A stretch of 64,000 nucleotides of DNA from Callipepla californica brunnescens (taxonomy: Eukaryota; Chordata; Aves; Galliformes; Odontophoridae): the NCBI GenBank assembly GCA_023055505.1, contig JALIRH010000002.1, forward strand, positions 1,984,001 through 2,048,000. Reading direction: 5' to 3'. The stretch's first letter is position 1. Each line of letters begins with the position of its first letter. The translations under genes and the position numbers were made by a program. The notes below the pieces were generated by a model. The model was not told the origin of the DNA, made no database searches, and was given only the letters and a program-made list of their open reading frames with translations. Positions 63,801 through 64,000 of this stretch are shown here, in pieces.

Positions 63801-64000
63801 TGGCGGTGAAAGGAGAGAAGATGTTCACCTCGATTGTAGCAAAGCTTTCCATCATGCCCATGATATCTTTGTATATATATCTTTGACTGTATATCTTTTG
63901 TTAGGATTTTGCAGTCTGTGTAAATAGACAACTTGTGGGCAAAAACTGAGTGTTTGGACTCAGAGCCTAGTGGAAAATGGGTCATACTCGACCTGGAGAC

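Larger units (their letters stand above)
32628..64000 (+). other. TSNARE1: Presumed TSNARE1 intron downstream of the SNARE exons
   Basis: The intron starts with GTAAGT. The expected next exon would encode a short basic linker, a membrane anchor and a stop. I scanned for a Cys/Phe-rich start followed by an Ile/Val run and did not find one, so it is probably beyond the window or too diverged to see by eye. The stretch contains many CR1 pieces and simple repeats (listed separately). I see no gene or repeat in 32634-34027, 34112-36514, 38613-42282 apart from (CAG)6 at 39014, 42325-45075, 46125-47071, 53337-55182, 55306-57204, 58454-60146 and 60292-64000 apart from poly-A at 60806. Confidence 0.55.

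Noticed and set aside
1..64000. Endogenous retrovirus, CRISPR array, tRNA or rRNA genes
   Set aside because: I saw no gag/pol motifs of retroviral type, paired LTRs, regularly spaced direct repeats or RNA-gene signatures; the RT sequence present is of CR1 LINE type. Diverged solo LTRs could be missed by eye.

Overview
The window looks like vertebrate nuclear DNA from a bird, probably a galliform. The main sign is the large number of CR1 non-LTR retrotransposon fragments, which end in the CR1 3' tail (ATTCTGTG-type octamers next to a conserved GATGATCT...AGGTCCCTTCCAA block). The sequence is AT-rich and microsatellite-bearing, and its coding content is split into short exons with GT/AG splice sites. 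There are no prokaryotic features, and I recognise no rRNA, tRNA, CRISPR array or intact viral gene.

The only host gene I can support is on the + strand: two adjacent exons (22056-22128 and 32545-32627) joined across a 10.4 kb phase-1 intron. Spliced together they encode 52 residues of a Qa-SNARE (syntaxin-type) motif with the central-layer glutamine and regular hydrophobic heptads. The residues match TSNARE1 (t-SNARE domain containing 1) better than its relatives syntaxin-7 and syntaxin-12. The exon with the start of the SNARE motif should lie upstream, and the exon with the transmembrane anchor downstream. I could not identify either with confidence, so nearly all of the window is probably intron of this gene.

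Layout: 1-22055 is presumed upstream intron with scattered CR1 fragments, including a doubly nested CR1 at about 20050-21206. A long pyrimidine tract precedes the first exon. 22129-32544 is the intron between the two exons. 32628-64000 is presumed downstream intron, with a (GTTTTT)n array at 34028, a CR1-free block at about 38613-45075, a CR1 RT fragment at 47072-47797, another CR1-in-CR1 insertion at 51799-52018, and the best preserved CR1 copy (RT C-terminal half, minus strand) at 57205-58453. About forty CR1 pieces, on both strands, cover roughly a sixth of the window by my hand-estimated boundaries.

I found no convincing previously undescribed system. The points most worth checking are the TSNARE1 exon structure, the nested CR1 insertions, the lightly damaged CR1 reverse transcriptase, and two weak candidate exons.
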